Source of the DNA: Lachnospiraceae bacterium
Lineage (GTDB): Bacteria > Bacillota > Clostridia > Lachnospirales > Lachnospiraceae
Length of the DNA: 17,144 nt
Assembly (NCBI GenBank): GCA_009774345.1
Contig: VSNR01000095.1
Coordinates: forward strand, 1-17,144
Direction of reading: 5' to 3'
How positions within the stretch are numbered: the stretch's first letter is position 1; each line of letters begins with the position of its first letter. The position numbers and the translations under genes were made by a program. Of the stretch, positions 1-7,656 are shown in pieces. Under the pieces are notes generated by a model that had not been told where the DNA came from, did not search any database, and was given only the letters and a program-made list of their open reading frames with translations.

Positions 1-40
1 ACTAATATTAGTAAAGAGATACTCCTTCAATCCTCTTTAC
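1..40. repeat. Palindrome and short hairpin at the left window edge
   Basis: Positions 1-12 form a perfect palindrome (ACTAATATTAGT). Positions 11-18 (GTAAAGAG) pair with 33-40 (CTCTTTAC) around a 14-nt loop. No U-tract follows, so this is not a clear intrinsic terminator. It may belong to the gene left of the window. Confidence 0.35.
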
Positions 41-76
41 AACCCTTATATATTAATTATTTATACTCCCCTTAAC

Positions 77-105
77 GAAAAACGACCATATAACGGTCGT
101 TTTTC
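77..105 (-). terminator. Intrinsic terminator of the 128-aa/HAAS gene pair
   Basis: An 11-bp perfect stem (77-87 with 95-105) around a 7-nt loop has five A/T pairs at the stem edges, so a U-run forms in either direction. It lies 20 bp past the stop codon of the minus-strand HAAS-domain gene. On the plus strand another T-run follows at 111-118, so it may also end transcription arriving from the left. Confidence 0.75.
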
Positions 106-124
106 TTGTTGTTTTTTATTGAAT

Positions 125-556
125 TCATTTACCCTGCCACCAGCTGCGGACAGCGCGAATCACAAAACCTGCCAGCATAAAGAGAATGATATAAGGCGCT
201 AAAAATACAAAGACACGGAACACCACCGACAGCACCAATAAAACCACCAGTATCAAAAGACAGGTAACCAGCCATCCCGGAAGTCTCCTGCGCCTGCTGT
301 CCCCTGCTGTCTCATAGGGTTCCTCTGTGTCCCACTGCTCCTTGCTCTGCGATGCAAACTTGCTGCTCTCCTCAATCGTTTTCGCCAAAAGTCTTGGGTC
401 GCCGAGTGCGCGCAGTACATCGGACTCGCTCCTGCCTGCTGCGGTCTGGCTGTCGATATACGACCTATAATATTTTATATTATCCTGTATCAAATTCTCT
501 GGGACTTTTCCATCCAGTGCGTCATGAAACTGTCTTAAAAATTCCTCACCGTTCAT
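125..556 (-). CDS. HAAS-domain (DUF1700-like) membrane protein
   Basis: This 143-aa protein has an N-terminal HAAS-type helical domain (about residues 1-63), recognisable from the opening MNGEEFLRQF and the LGDPRLLAKTI signature near residues 51-61. A polar linker (64-93) with basic RRRR follows, then two hydrophobic stretches (about 95-118 and 119-136) likely to be membrane helices. HAAS proteins are small integral membrane or signalling proteins in Firmicutes, often coupled to PadR-type regulators; no PadR gene is visible here. I chose the ATG at 556 because a GGGGG run lies 5 nt upstream; an in-frame TTG four codons earlier is less likely. It starts 20 bp after the stop of the upstream 128-aa gene, so the two are probably co-transcribed. 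Molecular function is unknown. Confidence 0.72.
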   Translation of the reverse strand: MNGEEFLRQFHDALDGKVPENLIQDNIKYYRSYIDSQTAAGRSESDVLRALGDPRLLAKTIEESSKFASQSKEQWDTEEPYETAGDSRRRRLPGWLVTCLLILVVLLVLSVVFRVFVFLAPYIILFMLAGFVIRAVRSWWQGK

Positions 557-576
557 AAATACCCCCAACCATCTGC

Positions 577-963
577 CTATGCCTGATCCATTCCCTTGCC
601 CATTGTCAATTTTTTCACATATGCCGCAGGTTCTTTTTTCATTTCTATCATATCCCTGAATGCGTGGAGCACCATTCTGTCCTTGTTACAGGCTGCAGTG
701 TTCTTGCCCGAATCCCTGATAAGGTTATACCTGTTCATCTGCCATATGTACAAGTCCGTCAGCCCATATCCCTCACAGTGCACCTTGTCCATGAGTGCAT
801 GATGCTCGAGATAAAATACAAGCTCTTCTGTCAGCTCCGAATCAAACACGAGCTCTTCCCACAATGCTTCGCACCACTGCCTTGTCTCGCCTGCTGTCTC
901 CCCCAGTGCCAAAAGCCGCTCATACGCCTTGATGCGTCTGGCATCATACAATATTCCCGCCAT
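577..963 (-). CDS. Uncharacterised 128-aa protein
   Basis: I do not recognise a named family. The protein is soluble-looking, without a signal peptide or membrane helix, mostly helical, with acidic segments (residues about 30-50, EALWEELVFDSELTEELVFY) and a basic C-terminal part. Two Cys occur in the middle, without a metal-binding spacing. It begins with MAGILYDARRIKAYERLLAL; the ATG is preceded by a modest AGGA-type ribosome binding site. The stop is 20 bp before the HAAS gene, suggesting a two-gene unit. Codon use resembles the neighbouring GC-richer genes, so it is likely a resident gene. A cytosolic partner of the HAAS membrane protein is a guess from position only. Confidence 0.6.
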   Translation of the reverse strand: MAGILYDARRIKAYERLLALGETAGETRQWCEALWEELVFDSELTEELVFYLEHHALMDKVHCEGYGLTDLYIWQMNRYNLIRDSGKNTAACNKDRMVLHAFRDMIEMKKEPAAYVKKLTMGKGMDQA

Positions 964-1078
964 ATTCCTGCCCCGCTTTTTATACCAAATTTTATTCTGT
1001 AATGACCACTAGTATAATTTCATCATATCATACGAAATGGATAAGGTAAATGAACGAATTATAAAATTTCTAATAAAT

Positions 1079-2098
1079 TCAACAGGCGGCGACTGGTGCT
1101 ACAGAACCGCCCAAAACCAGCTCTCCGCCCATCATGCACTGTACAATCGGCGTCGCCCGCGGATTTTCGATCAGACTTATCAGCTTTTGTGCCGCCATGC
1201 ACCCGATTCCACTGGTATCCTGCCTGTAGGTGGTGAGCTGGGGTTCGAGCTGGGACGCCATCAAGATACCGTCATACCCTGCAATCGAGATATCCTCTGG
1301 CACGCGCAGCCCTCTGTCTTTGATCGCATTCATACCGCCAATCGCAGAAAAATCATCGGCGTACACGATACAAGTCGGCGCGGGACTGAGCGCCAGCAGT
1401 TTATGGGTCAGCATTCCTGCGGTATAAGAATCCCGGTATCTTCCTTTTTGCAGTAATTCCTCCCGGATGGCTATGTGATTGTTTTCAAAAAAACGATAAT
1501 ACGCTGAGAGTCTGTTTGCCGTCACCATAGAGTCCTCCCCATAAATATAGGCAACCTCTCTGTGCCCCTGCGCATATATATAAGAGAGCAGTTTCTCCAT
1601 GCCCTCTACGTTGTCTGACATCACAGCAATCCTTCCATTATACAGATAATCTACTGTGACAACAGGAAGCTTGCTGTCAAGCAGCTGCGTCACCTCGGGG
1701 TCGCTGTAGTCTGCGACTGCGATCATCACGCCGTCCATCCCTCTATAGATCGTGTGCTCTAGATAGGACATCCTGTCTTTTCGAATCTTTGAGTTTGACA
1801 GAAATGTGATATCATAGCCTGCATGTTCCGCCGTCGATCTGAAATGTTCGAGAATCTGAGAAAAATAATCATGTGTCAGGCCGCTTCCCGACGCCTCCTT
1901 GTATAGCACGCCAAGATTATAAGAACGGTTCGTCTTTAATGCTCTTGCGGATGCGTTGGGATGATACCCCAGTTCCTTTGCCGCATTTCTCACCCGCCGT
2001 TTGGTCTCTTCGCCTATGTCATCCTGATTATTCAACGCTTTGCTGACTGTAGCGACTGACACGCCGCAGGCGGCAGCAATATCTTTCATGGAAACCAT
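1079..2098 (-). CDS. LacI-family transcriptional repressor
   Basis: This 339-aa protein has the full LacI/GalR architecture. An N-terminal helix-turn-helix (MKDIAAACGVSVATVSKALN, residues 4-23) is followed by the hinge around YHPNASARALK and a periplasmic-binding-protein-like effector domain from about residue 60 to the end. That domain contains typical LacI stretches such as GMDGVMIAVADY, LPVVTVDY and the late DDFSAIGGMNAIKDRG / SIAGYDG segments. I chose the ATG at 2098 because AGGAGGGG sits 8 nt upstream; a longer in-frame start at 2143 has no such site and would overlap the operator-like sequence. It is transcribed away from the GH94 gene, with one operator-like site in each promoter. The likely effector is cellobiose or a related glucoside, inferred from context, so it is probably an autoregulated repressor of the phosphorylase. 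Confidence 0.93.
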   Translation of the reverse strand: MVSMKDIAAACGVSVATVSKALNNQDDIGEETKRRVRNAAKELGYHPNASARALKTNRSYNLGVLYKEASGSGLTHDYFSQILEHFRSTAEHAGYDITFLSNSKIRKDRMSYLEHTIYRGMDGVMIAVADYSDPEVTQLLDSKLPVVTVDYLYNGRIAVMSDNVEGMEKLLSYIYAQGHREVAYIYGEDSMVTANRLSAYYRFFENNHIAIREELLQKGRYRDSYTAGMLTHKLLALSPAPTCIVYADDFSAIGGMNAIKDRGLRVPEDISIAGYDGILMASQLEPQLTTYRQDTSGIGCMAAQKLISLIENPRATPIVQCMMGGELVLGGSVAPVAAC

Positions 2099-2127
2099 AT
2101 TGTTTGCCCCTCCTTTTTGCATAACGC

Positions 2128-2140
2128 AATCGTTTTCGTA
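2128..2140. promoter_or_regulatory. Candidate LacI-family operator O2 (lacI side)
   Basis: AATCGTTTTCGTA matches the GH94-side site (2281-2293, AAACGTTTTCGTA) at 12 of 13 positions and keeps the central CG typical of LacI-family operators. It overlaps the predicted start of the lacI transcript (about 2139), where binding would cause autorepression. The match is by eye; binding is inferred. Confidence 0.6.
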
Positions 2141-2145
2141 CAATA

Positions 2146-2174
2146 ATCATATACGATTTTGCACAAATTTTCAA
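2146..2174 (-). promoter_or_regulatory. Sigma-A type promoter of the lacI gene
   Basis: Read on the minus strand, a -35 TTGAAA (2174-2169) is separated by exactly 17 bp from a -10 TATGAT (2151-2146). The predicted start near 2139 falls on operator O2 and leaves a ~40-nt leader before the ATG at 2098. Confidence 0.65.
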
Positions 2175-2232
2175 GCATCAAACGGTATCTTCTATTTATT
2201 TTCACCAGAAAAATGCAATTTATAAATTTCTC

Positions 2233-2261
2233 TTGCTTTCTCCTGAAGACTGTGATACATT
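2233..2261 (+). promoter_or_regulatory. Candidate promoter of the GH94 gene
   Basis: A -35-like TTGCTT (2233-2238), a 17-bp spacer and a -10-like TACATT (2256-2261) preceded by TGA form an extended -10. The predicted start near 2267 places the O1 operator at about +8 to +27. The -10 is weak, so confidence is moderate. Confidence 0.45.
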
Positions 2262-2274
2262 AAATCTATCAGAT

Positions 2275-2294
2275 TTACTTAAACGTTTTCGTAA
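2275..2294. promoter_or_regulatory. Candidate LacI-family operator O1 (GH94 side)
   Basis: This 20-bp imperfect palindrome has the form TTAC-nn-AAACGTTT-nn-GTAA, with 16 of 20 positions symmetrical about the central CG, as expected for a LacI-family dimer. It lies just downstream of the predicted GH94 start and shares a 12/13 match with O2. Binding by the adjacent repressor is inferred. Confidence 0.68.
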
Positions 2295-2348
2295 ATAACA
2301 AACCGTTCAACCTTATTTTGAAAAAATCATGTAAAGGAGACGCACGCT

Positions 2349-4784
2349 ATGAAATTCGGATACTTTGATGACGCAAACCGCGAATATGTCATTACCACCC
2401 CCAAAACACCGCTGCCTTGGATCAACTATCTGGGATGCAAAGAATTTTTCTCCCTGATCTCAAACACCTGCGGCGGCTATACTTTTTACAAAGATGCAAA
2501 ACTGCTGCGCCTGACGCGCTACCGCTACAATGACGTACCCTATGATACCAACGGCAAATATTTCTACATCAAAGACGGCGACACGGTCTGGAATCCGGGC
2601 TGGCAGCCGGCAAAGACAGCGCTTGACAGTTATGAGTGCCGCCACGGCATCGGCTACAGCCGCTTTACGGCTTCCAAAAATAAGGTGCAGGCATCTGTCC
2701 TCACGTTTGTGCCCATGGACGACAACTGCGAGTTATCCCAGATTAAGCTCAAAAATACAGGCACTGTAGAGAAGAAGATTTCTCTGTTTTCTTATGTGGA
2801 GTGGTGTCTGTGGAATGCCGATGACGATTCCAGAAATTTTCAGCGCAATCTGAGCACAGGAGAGGTGGAGGTCACCGGCTCAACGATCTATCACAAGACC
2901 GAGTACCGCGAGCGCCGCAATCATTATGCCATCTATACGGTCAACACGGACGTGGACGGCTTTGACACCATACGCGACTGCTTTATCGGCACGTACAACG
3001 GCGCGGACAGACCAGAGGCAGTGATGGCTGGCAAATGTACAAACTCTGTCGCAAGCGGCTGGTCTCCCATCGCCGCACACCAGATCGACATCACGCTTGC
3101 GCCGGGTGAGGAAAAATCCTATGTATTCCTACTGGGTTATGTTGAAAATCCTGTCGATGAGAAGTTCGAGGCGCCCAATGTCGTAAACAAAAAACCCGCC
3201 CATGCCCTGATCGCAAAATACAACACAGACGATGCCGTTGACAAAGCATTTGCAGCGTTAAACGCCTACTGGAACGATCTGCTCAGCCGCTATGTCGTGG
3301 AATCCTCCAATGACAAGGTAAACCGTATGGTCAATATCTGGAACCAGTATCAGTGCATGGTGACATTTAACATGAGCCGCTCTGCCTCCTACTACGAGTC
3401 CGGCATCGGGCGCGGGATGGGATTTCGTGATTCCTGCCAGGATCTGCTCGGCTTCGTGCATCTGATTCCAGACCGCGCAAGGGAGCGCATCATTGATATC
3501 GCCTCCACACAGTTTCAGGACGGCAGCGCCTACCACCAGTACCAGCCCCTCACCAAAAAGGGCAACGCGGATATCGGAAGCGGTTTTAACGACGACCCGC
3601 TCTGGCTGATTGCCGGGACAAGCGCCTACATCCGCGAGACCGGAGATCTCTCGATCTTGCAGGAAATGGTGCCCTACGACAATGACATGCGTGCTGCCAC
3701 ACCGTTAATGGAGCACTTAAAACGCTCTTTTGACTATATCGTACATCACAAAGGGCCGCACAACCTGCCGCTCATCGGACGCGCAGACTGGAATGACTGC
3801 CTGAATCTCAACTGCTTCTCCGAGCATCCGGGCGAATCCTTCCAGACCTTCGGCCCAAGTGAAGGCCCCGTTGCGGAATCTGTATTTATCGCCGGCATGT
3901 TTGTCAAATACGGCGAGGAATACGCACAGCTTGCAGAGCTGCTCGGCGATGCGGCAGAGGCAGCGCGCGCCAGAAAAGAAGTGGCTGTCATGTATGACGC
4001 AGTGCTAAGAGACGGCTGGGACGGCGACTGGTTTGTGCGGGCGTACGATGCGCACAGCCACAAGGTCGGCTCGAAGGAATGCGAGGAGGGACAGATTTAC
4101 ATTGAGCCGCAAGGCTTCTGTGTACTGGCAGGCATCGGCGTCAAAGAAGGGCTTGCACAAAAAGCGCTAAACGCCGTGAAAGAACGCCTTGATACGAAAT
4201 ATGGCATTATGATCTTACAGCCTGCCTATACAAAGTATCATGTCGAGCTGGGTGAAATCTCCTCCTATCCGCCCGGATACAAAGAGAACGCTGGCATTTT
4301 CTGTCACAACAATCCATGGGTTTCCATCGCGGAGACGGTGCTTGGAAACGGCGACAGGGCCTTTGAGATTTACCAGAAAACTTGTCCCGCTTACGTGGAA
4401 GAAATCAGCGAAATCCACAGGACAGAACCCTATGTATACTCACAGATGGTCGCAGGGCGCGACGCCAAGTATCACGGCGAGGCCAAAAACAGCTGGCTCA
4501 CTGGCACTGCCGCATGGACATTTGCCAATATCTCACAGTATATCCTTGGCGTGTATCCAACACACAAGGGACTCCAAATAGACCCCTGTGTACCTGCGGG
4601 ATTCGGTGATTTCAAGCTGACAAGACGTTTCCGCGATGTCATTTATCACATTTCAGTCAAAAATCCGCACAATGTTCAAAAGGGCGTTGCCTCGATGACT
4701 GTGGACGGTGTAAAAACTGACGGTTGTATTATTCCATTTGAGGCGGGAAAGACGGATGTAAACGTTGAAGTTCTTATGGGATAA
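2349..4784 (+). CDS. Cellobiose phosphorylase, glycoside hydrolase family 94
   Basis: This 811-aa cytosolic enzyme, full length for the family, is predicted to split cellobiose with phosphate into alpha-glucose 1-phosphate and glucose. The N-terminal beta-sandwich domain starts with KFGYFDD and holds the WINYLG and GYTFYKD motifs. The catalytic (alpha/alpha)6 barrel spans about residues 320-735, and a small C-terminal beta region follows. The barrel carries GRGMGFRDSCQD (R355, D361; substrate and phosphate subsite) and ADWNDCLN with D483 as the likely general acid. The 122-residue spacing between D361 and D483 is, from memory, that of the equivalent pair in the Cellvibrio gilvus enzyme. CHNNPW (H653) and the late TGTAAW motif fit phosphate binding. 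AAAGGAG lies 9 nt before the ATG. No sugar transporter is adjacent in this window. Cellobiose versus a close disaccharide rests on overall similarity. Confidence 0.92.
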   Translation: MKFGYFDDANREYVITTPKTPLPWINYLGCKEFFSLISNTCGGYTFYKDAKLLRLTRYRYNDVPYDTNGKYFYIKDGDTVWNPGWQPAKTALDSYECRHGIGYSRFTASKNKVQASVLTFVPMDDNCELSQIKLKNTGTVEKKISLFSYVEWCLWNADDDSRNFQRNLSTGEVEVTGSTIYHKTEYRERRNHYAIYTVNTDVDGFDTIRDCFIGTYNGADRPEAVMAGKCTNSVASGWSPIAAHQIDITLAPGEEKSYVFLLGYVENPVDEKFEAPNVVNKKPAHALIAKYNTDDAVDKAFAALNAYWNDLLSRYVVESSNDKVNRMVNIWNQYQCMVTFNMSRSASYYESGIGRGMGFRDSCQDLLGFVHLIPDRARERIIDIASTQFQDGSAYHQYQPLTKKGNADIGSGFNDDPLWLIAGTSAYIRETGDLSILQEMVPYDNDMRAATPLMEHLKRSFDYIVHHKGPHNLPLIGRADWNDCLNLNCFSEHPGESFQTFGPSEGPVAESVFIAGMFVKYGEEYAQLAELLGDAAEAARARKEVAVMYDAVLRDGWDGDWFVRAYDAHSHKVGSKECEEGQIYIEPQGFCVLAGIGVKEGLAQKALNAVKERLDTKYGIMILQPAYTKYHVELGEISSYPPGYKENAGIFCHNNPWVSIAETVLGNGDRAFEIYQKTCPAYVEEISEIHRTEPYVYSQMVAGRDAKYHGEAKNSWLTGTAAWTFANISQYILGVYPTHKGLQIDPCVPAGFGDFKLTRRFRDVIYHISVKNPHNVQKGVASMTVDGVKTDGCIIPFEAGKTDVNVEVLMG

Positions 4785-4803
4785 GTATTCCAAAACTACG
4801 AAC

Positions 4804-4840
4804 AAAAAAAGATATTGCATAAACAGCAATATCTTTTTTT
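4804..4840. terminator. Bidirectional intrinsic terminator
   Basis: A perfect 15-bp stem, seven A/T pairs plus GATATTGC (4804-4818), pairs with GCAATATC plus seven T (4826-4840) around a 7-nt loop. It gives a U-run in both directions. It ends the GH94 transcript from the left and the feoB/small-protein transcript from the right. Confidence 0.9.
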
Positions 4841-4841
4841 G

Positions 4842-5066
4842 TTACAGATCTCTATCCGCCTTTCCCGCGCTAATGTCTGTGTACATATCAAGCAGTCCGA
4901 TGGTCTCCGTGGCAGGTCTGCCATAGCTGTGACAGCACTTGTGTGACACAGCCTTTTCATTCTCTGCATTGTCGTCAAAAATAACACTCATGCGGGCTGC
5001 CCCGTGCTCCAGCTCACTGTCAAGATGTCTCAGGATCTCATCAATCATATGTTCATTCGACTCCAT
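4842..5066 (-). CDS. Small His/Cys-containing protein downstream of feoB
   Basis: This 74-aa soluble-looking protein belongs to no named family that I recognise. I chose the ATG at 5066 (MESNEHMIDEIL) because AAGGGAGG sits directly upstream; an in-frame ATG eight codons earlier precedes the ribosome binding site and would place it inside the coding region. The N-terminal half looks helical and acidic; the middle contains SHKCCHSYGRP, with two adjacent Cys flanked by His, a possible metal or redox site. It begins 48 bp after the feoB stop, in the same direction and before the shared terminator, so it is probably expressed with feoB. It is not the short membrane 'FeoB-associated Cys-rich' protein, since it has no hydrophobic segment, and it does not resemble FeoC. 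A role in Fe(II) uptake is inference from position. Confidence 0.65.
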   Translation of the reverse strand: MESNEHMIDEILRHLDSELEHGAARMSVIFDDNAENEKAVSHKCCHSYGRPATETIGLLDMYTDISAGKADRDL

Positions 5067-5114
5067 CGCACTTCCTCCCTTCTTATTCATATTATTTTAT
5101 TCACATTCTTTTAT

Positions 5115-7472
5115 TCATAAACCAGCCAGCATTCCCGCCATTCTGACTGCAAAGGCGCAGACCCATGCAATTGCACACTGTCCAAATACCATAATCACTG
5201 CCGATTTTCCGCCCAGCTCCCGCTTTACAGAAGCAATCGCAGCCACGCAGGGCGTATAAAGCAGGCTGAAAACCAGAATACTTGCCGCAGTTAACGGCGT
5301 GACCGCAGCCAGAAGGTTCGCCGTACTGCCAAACAGAACAGACAGTGTTGACACCACGCTCTCCTTTGCCATAAATCCTGTGATCAATGCCGTGGAGATT
5401 CTCCAATCCCCGAATCCCAGCGGTGCAAACACAGGTGCAATCACACCGGCAGCCATCGCCAGTATACTGTCCTGCGAATCTGTGACCACATTCAGGCGCA
5501 GATCAAAGGTCTGCAAAAACCAGATCAGTATCGTCGCTGCAAAGATAACGGTAAATGCCCGCTGCAAAAAATCTTTCGCCTTCTCCCACAGAAGCTGGGC
5601 GACATTTTTTGCCCCCGGCATACGGTAATTGGGCAGCTCCATGACAAACGGAACCGCCTCCCCCTTAAAGCGAAACCGACGCAGGAGCAGCGCAGTCAGA
5701 ATGCCGACAAAGATTCCGGTAAAATACAGCCCCACCATGACCAGCGCACCCTTGCCGGGAAAAAATACCGCGGTAAAAAATGCATAAATCGGAAGCTTTG
5801 CCGAACAGCTCATAAAGGGTGTGAGCAGAATCGTGAGCTTTCTGTCCCGCTCTGAGGGCAGTGTCCGGCTCGCCATGACGCCGGGAACCGTACAGCCAAA
5901 GCCGATCAGCATCGGAACGATGCTTCGGCCGGACAATCCGATCTTGCGCAGAAGCTTATCCATGACAAATGCCACCCTTGCCATATAGCCGCTGTCCTCA
6001 AGCATGGACAGAAAAAAGAACAATGTCACAATCGTGGGCAGGAAGCTCAGCACACTGCCCACCCCGTTAAAGATGCCGTCAATCACAAGTGATTGCAGTA
6101 CACTATTTACCCTGCCCGCCTCCATCGCCATTGCGGCGGCATCGGTCAAAGCGCCGATCGCCATCTCCAAAAGACCAGAAAGCCATGCGCCGATGACATT
6201 AAAAGTAAGCCAGAATACTGCCGCCATAATCAGGACAAACATCGGCAGGGCAGTGTATTTTCCTGTCAAAATCCGGTCCATTGCCGTACTGCGCACATGT
6301 TCCCTGCTCTCGTGCGGCTTGACAACAGTCTCTTTGCAGATCTTGCTGATAAATGAAAAACGCATGTCTGCAATGGCAGCAGCGCGGTCTAGTCCCCGCT
6401 CCTTCTCCATCTGGCAGATAATATGTTCTAGTGTCTCCTGCTCATTCGTGTCGAGATAAAGCCGCTCAAGCACGCGGGTATCTCCCTCCGCTAGTTTTGC
6501 AGCAGCAAAGCGGACAGGAATCCCCGCCGCCAATGCATGATCGTCAATCAAATGCATAATCCCATGAAGGCACCTGTGCACTGCCCCGCCGTGGTCCTCC
6601 GCGTCGCAAAAATCCTGCCTGCCGGGGCGTTCCTGATACTTCGCCACATGCAGCGCATGGTCGATGAGCTCGTCAATTCCCTCGTTTTTTGCCGCTGAAA
6701 TCGGAATGACCGGGATTCCCAGCAGTTCCTCCAACTCATTGACTCTGACAGAACCGCCGTTCTCCCGCACCTCATCCATCATGTTGAGCGCAAGCACCAT
6801 TGGAATATCCAGCTCGAGAAGCTGCATTGTCAGATACAGATTCCGCTCTATGTTCGTGGCATCTACGATATTTATAATGCCTCTGGGATTTTCACTCAGA
6901 ATAAACTGCCGGGTCACAATCTCCTCGCTTGTGTAGGGCGAGAGGGAATAAATCCCCGGCAGGTCTGTCACAAGTGTGTTCGGTCTGCCCTTGATGCTGC
7001 CATCCTTTCTGTCAACGGTCACGCCCGGAAAATTGCCCACATGCTGATTCGCCCCTGTGAGCTGGTTAAAGAGTGTCGTCTTTCCGCAGTTTTGATTCCC
7101 TGCGAGCGCAAACGTAAGCGGTTCTCCCTCTGGCAGCGGATGTTCATCCTCCTTCACATGATACCTGCCGCCCTCACCCAGTCCGGGATGATGCGCCTTT
7201 TTTCTGATTTTATTTGACAAGTCGGCGCGTGGTTCCTGCTCTGCCTCATGTTCCTCCTCAATGACAATCTTCTCGGCATCTGCCAGTCTCAGCGTCAGCT
7301 CATAGCCATGAATCCTAAGCTCTACAGGATCGCCCATCGGCGCGTACTTCACCATAGTCACTTCCACGCCCGGGATTACCCCCATGTCCAGAAAGTGCTG
7401 CCGCAGCGCGCCCTCGCCCCCCACTGAAACAACCACTGCTGCCCTTCCAATCGGTAATTCTCTTAATGTCAT
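5115..7472 (-). CDS. feoB: Ferrous iron transport protein, FeoA-FeoB fusion
   Basis: This 785-aa inner-membrane protein is predicted to import Fe(II). Residues 1-72 form an SH3-like FeoA domain (LPIGRAAVVVSVGG, RQHFLDMGVIPG), normally a separate gene. After a charged linker comes the FeoB G-domain: G1 GNQNCGKTT (125-133), G3 DLPG (170-173), G4 NMMD (230-233) and G5 SAAKNEG (259-265). A helical GDI-like region and then the membrane part follow, with the conserved Cys motifs GFGCTVPGVMA and PFMSCSAKLPIY and repeated hydrophobic helices to the C-terminus. G1 reads NQNCG where many FeoB have NPNSG. The ATG at 7472 has AAGGGAG 8 nt upstream. A strong promoter with an inverted repeat lies upstream and a small His/Cys protein follows, so iron-responsive control is likely but not proven. 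Confidence 0.95.
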   Translation of the reverse strand: MTLRELPIGRAAVVVSVGGEGALRQHFLDMGVIPGVEVTMVKYAPMGDPVELRIHGYELTLRLADAEKIVIEEEHEAEQEPRADLSNKIRKKAHHPGLGEGGRYHVKEDEHPLPEGEPLTFALAGNQNCGKTTLFNQLTGANQHVGNFPGVTVDRKDGSIKGRPNTLVTDLPGIYSLSPYTSEEIVTRQFILSENPRGIINIVDATNIERNLYLTMQLLELDIPMVLALNMMDEVRENGGSVRVNELEELLGIPVIPISAAKNEGIDELIDHALHVAKYQERPGRQDFCDAEDHGGAVHRCLHGIMHLIDDHALAAGIPVRFAAAKLAEGDTRVLERLYLDTNEQETLEHIICQMEKERGLDRAAAIADMRFSFISKICKETVVKPHESREHVRSTAMDRILTGKYTALPMFVLIMAAVFWLTFNVIGAWLSGLLEMAIGALTDAAAMAMEAGRVNSVLQSLVIDGIFNGVGSVLSFLPTIVTLFFFLSMLEDSGYMARVAFVMDKLLRKIGLSGRSIVPMLIGFGCTVPGVMASRTLPSERDRKLTILLTPFMSCSAKLPIYAFFTAVFFPGKGALVMVGLYFTGIFVGILTALLLRRFRFKGEAVPFVMELPNYRMPGAKNVAQLLWEKAKDFLQRAFTVIFAATILIWFLQTFDLRLNVVTDSQDSILAMAAGVIAPVFAPLGFGDWRISTALITGFMAKESVVSTLSVLFGSTANLLAAVTPLTAASILVFSLLYTPCVAAIASVKRELGGKSAVIMVFGQCAIAWVCAFAVRMAGMLAGL

Positions 7473-7533
7473 GATGTCATCTCCCTTGTAAATCCTTTTC
7501 TACAATTCGTTATATCCGCCAGTATAGATTTAA

Positions 7534-7561
7534 TTGAAAGTTTACATACTTTTACTATCAA
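7534..7561. promoter_or_regulatory. Inverted repeat in the feoB leader, candidate metalloregulator site
   Basis: TTGAAAGT (7534-7541) and ACTATCAA (7554-7561) form an inverted repeat matching at 7 of 8 positions, spaced by 12 bp. It lies at about +7 to +34 of the predicted feoB transcript, where a bound repressor would block it. It does not match the classical Fur or IdeR consensus well, so the regulator is not assigned. Confidence 0.35.
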
Positions 7562-7574
7562 TTTATGCAACCAC

Positions 7575-7603
7575 ATTATAGCAAACTACACACTTTTTTG
7601 CAA
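7575..7603 (-). promoter_or_regulatory. Sigma-A promoter of feoB
   Basis: On the minus strand, -35 TTGCAA (7603-7598), a 17-bp spacer and a consensus -10 TATAAT (7580-7575) predict a start near 7568 and a ~95-nt leader. It is back to back with the sRNA promoter on the plus strand; 18 bp separate the two -35 boxes. Confidence 0.8.
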
Positions 7604-7621
7604 TTTATGAAAGAAAAAAGA

Positions 7622-7650
7622 TTGCATCTCCTTATACTTTCTGCTATACT
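7622..7650 (+). promoter_or_regulatory. Sigma-A promoter of the structured RNA
   Basis: A -35 TTGCAT (7622-7627), exactly 17 bp, and a near-consensus -10 TATACT (7645-7650) predict a start near 7657. No start codon with a ribosome binding site follows until 7880, so the first ~200 nt of the transcript are non-coding. Confidence 0.8.
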
Positions 7651-7656
7651 GAAACT

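Noticed and set aside
964..1078. Promoter for the 128-aa/HAAS unit
   Set aside because: A TATACT-like hexamer occurs on the minus strand (1016-1011), but no acceptable -35 at 16-18 bp; read-through from lacI is equally possible, so no promoter was called.
1037..1456. Plus-strand open frame opposite the lacI gene
   Set aside because: It is a shadow of the LacI coding sequence with no recognisable motif or ribosome binding site. The same applies to the other long antisense frames opposite GH94, feoB, gltB and gltD.
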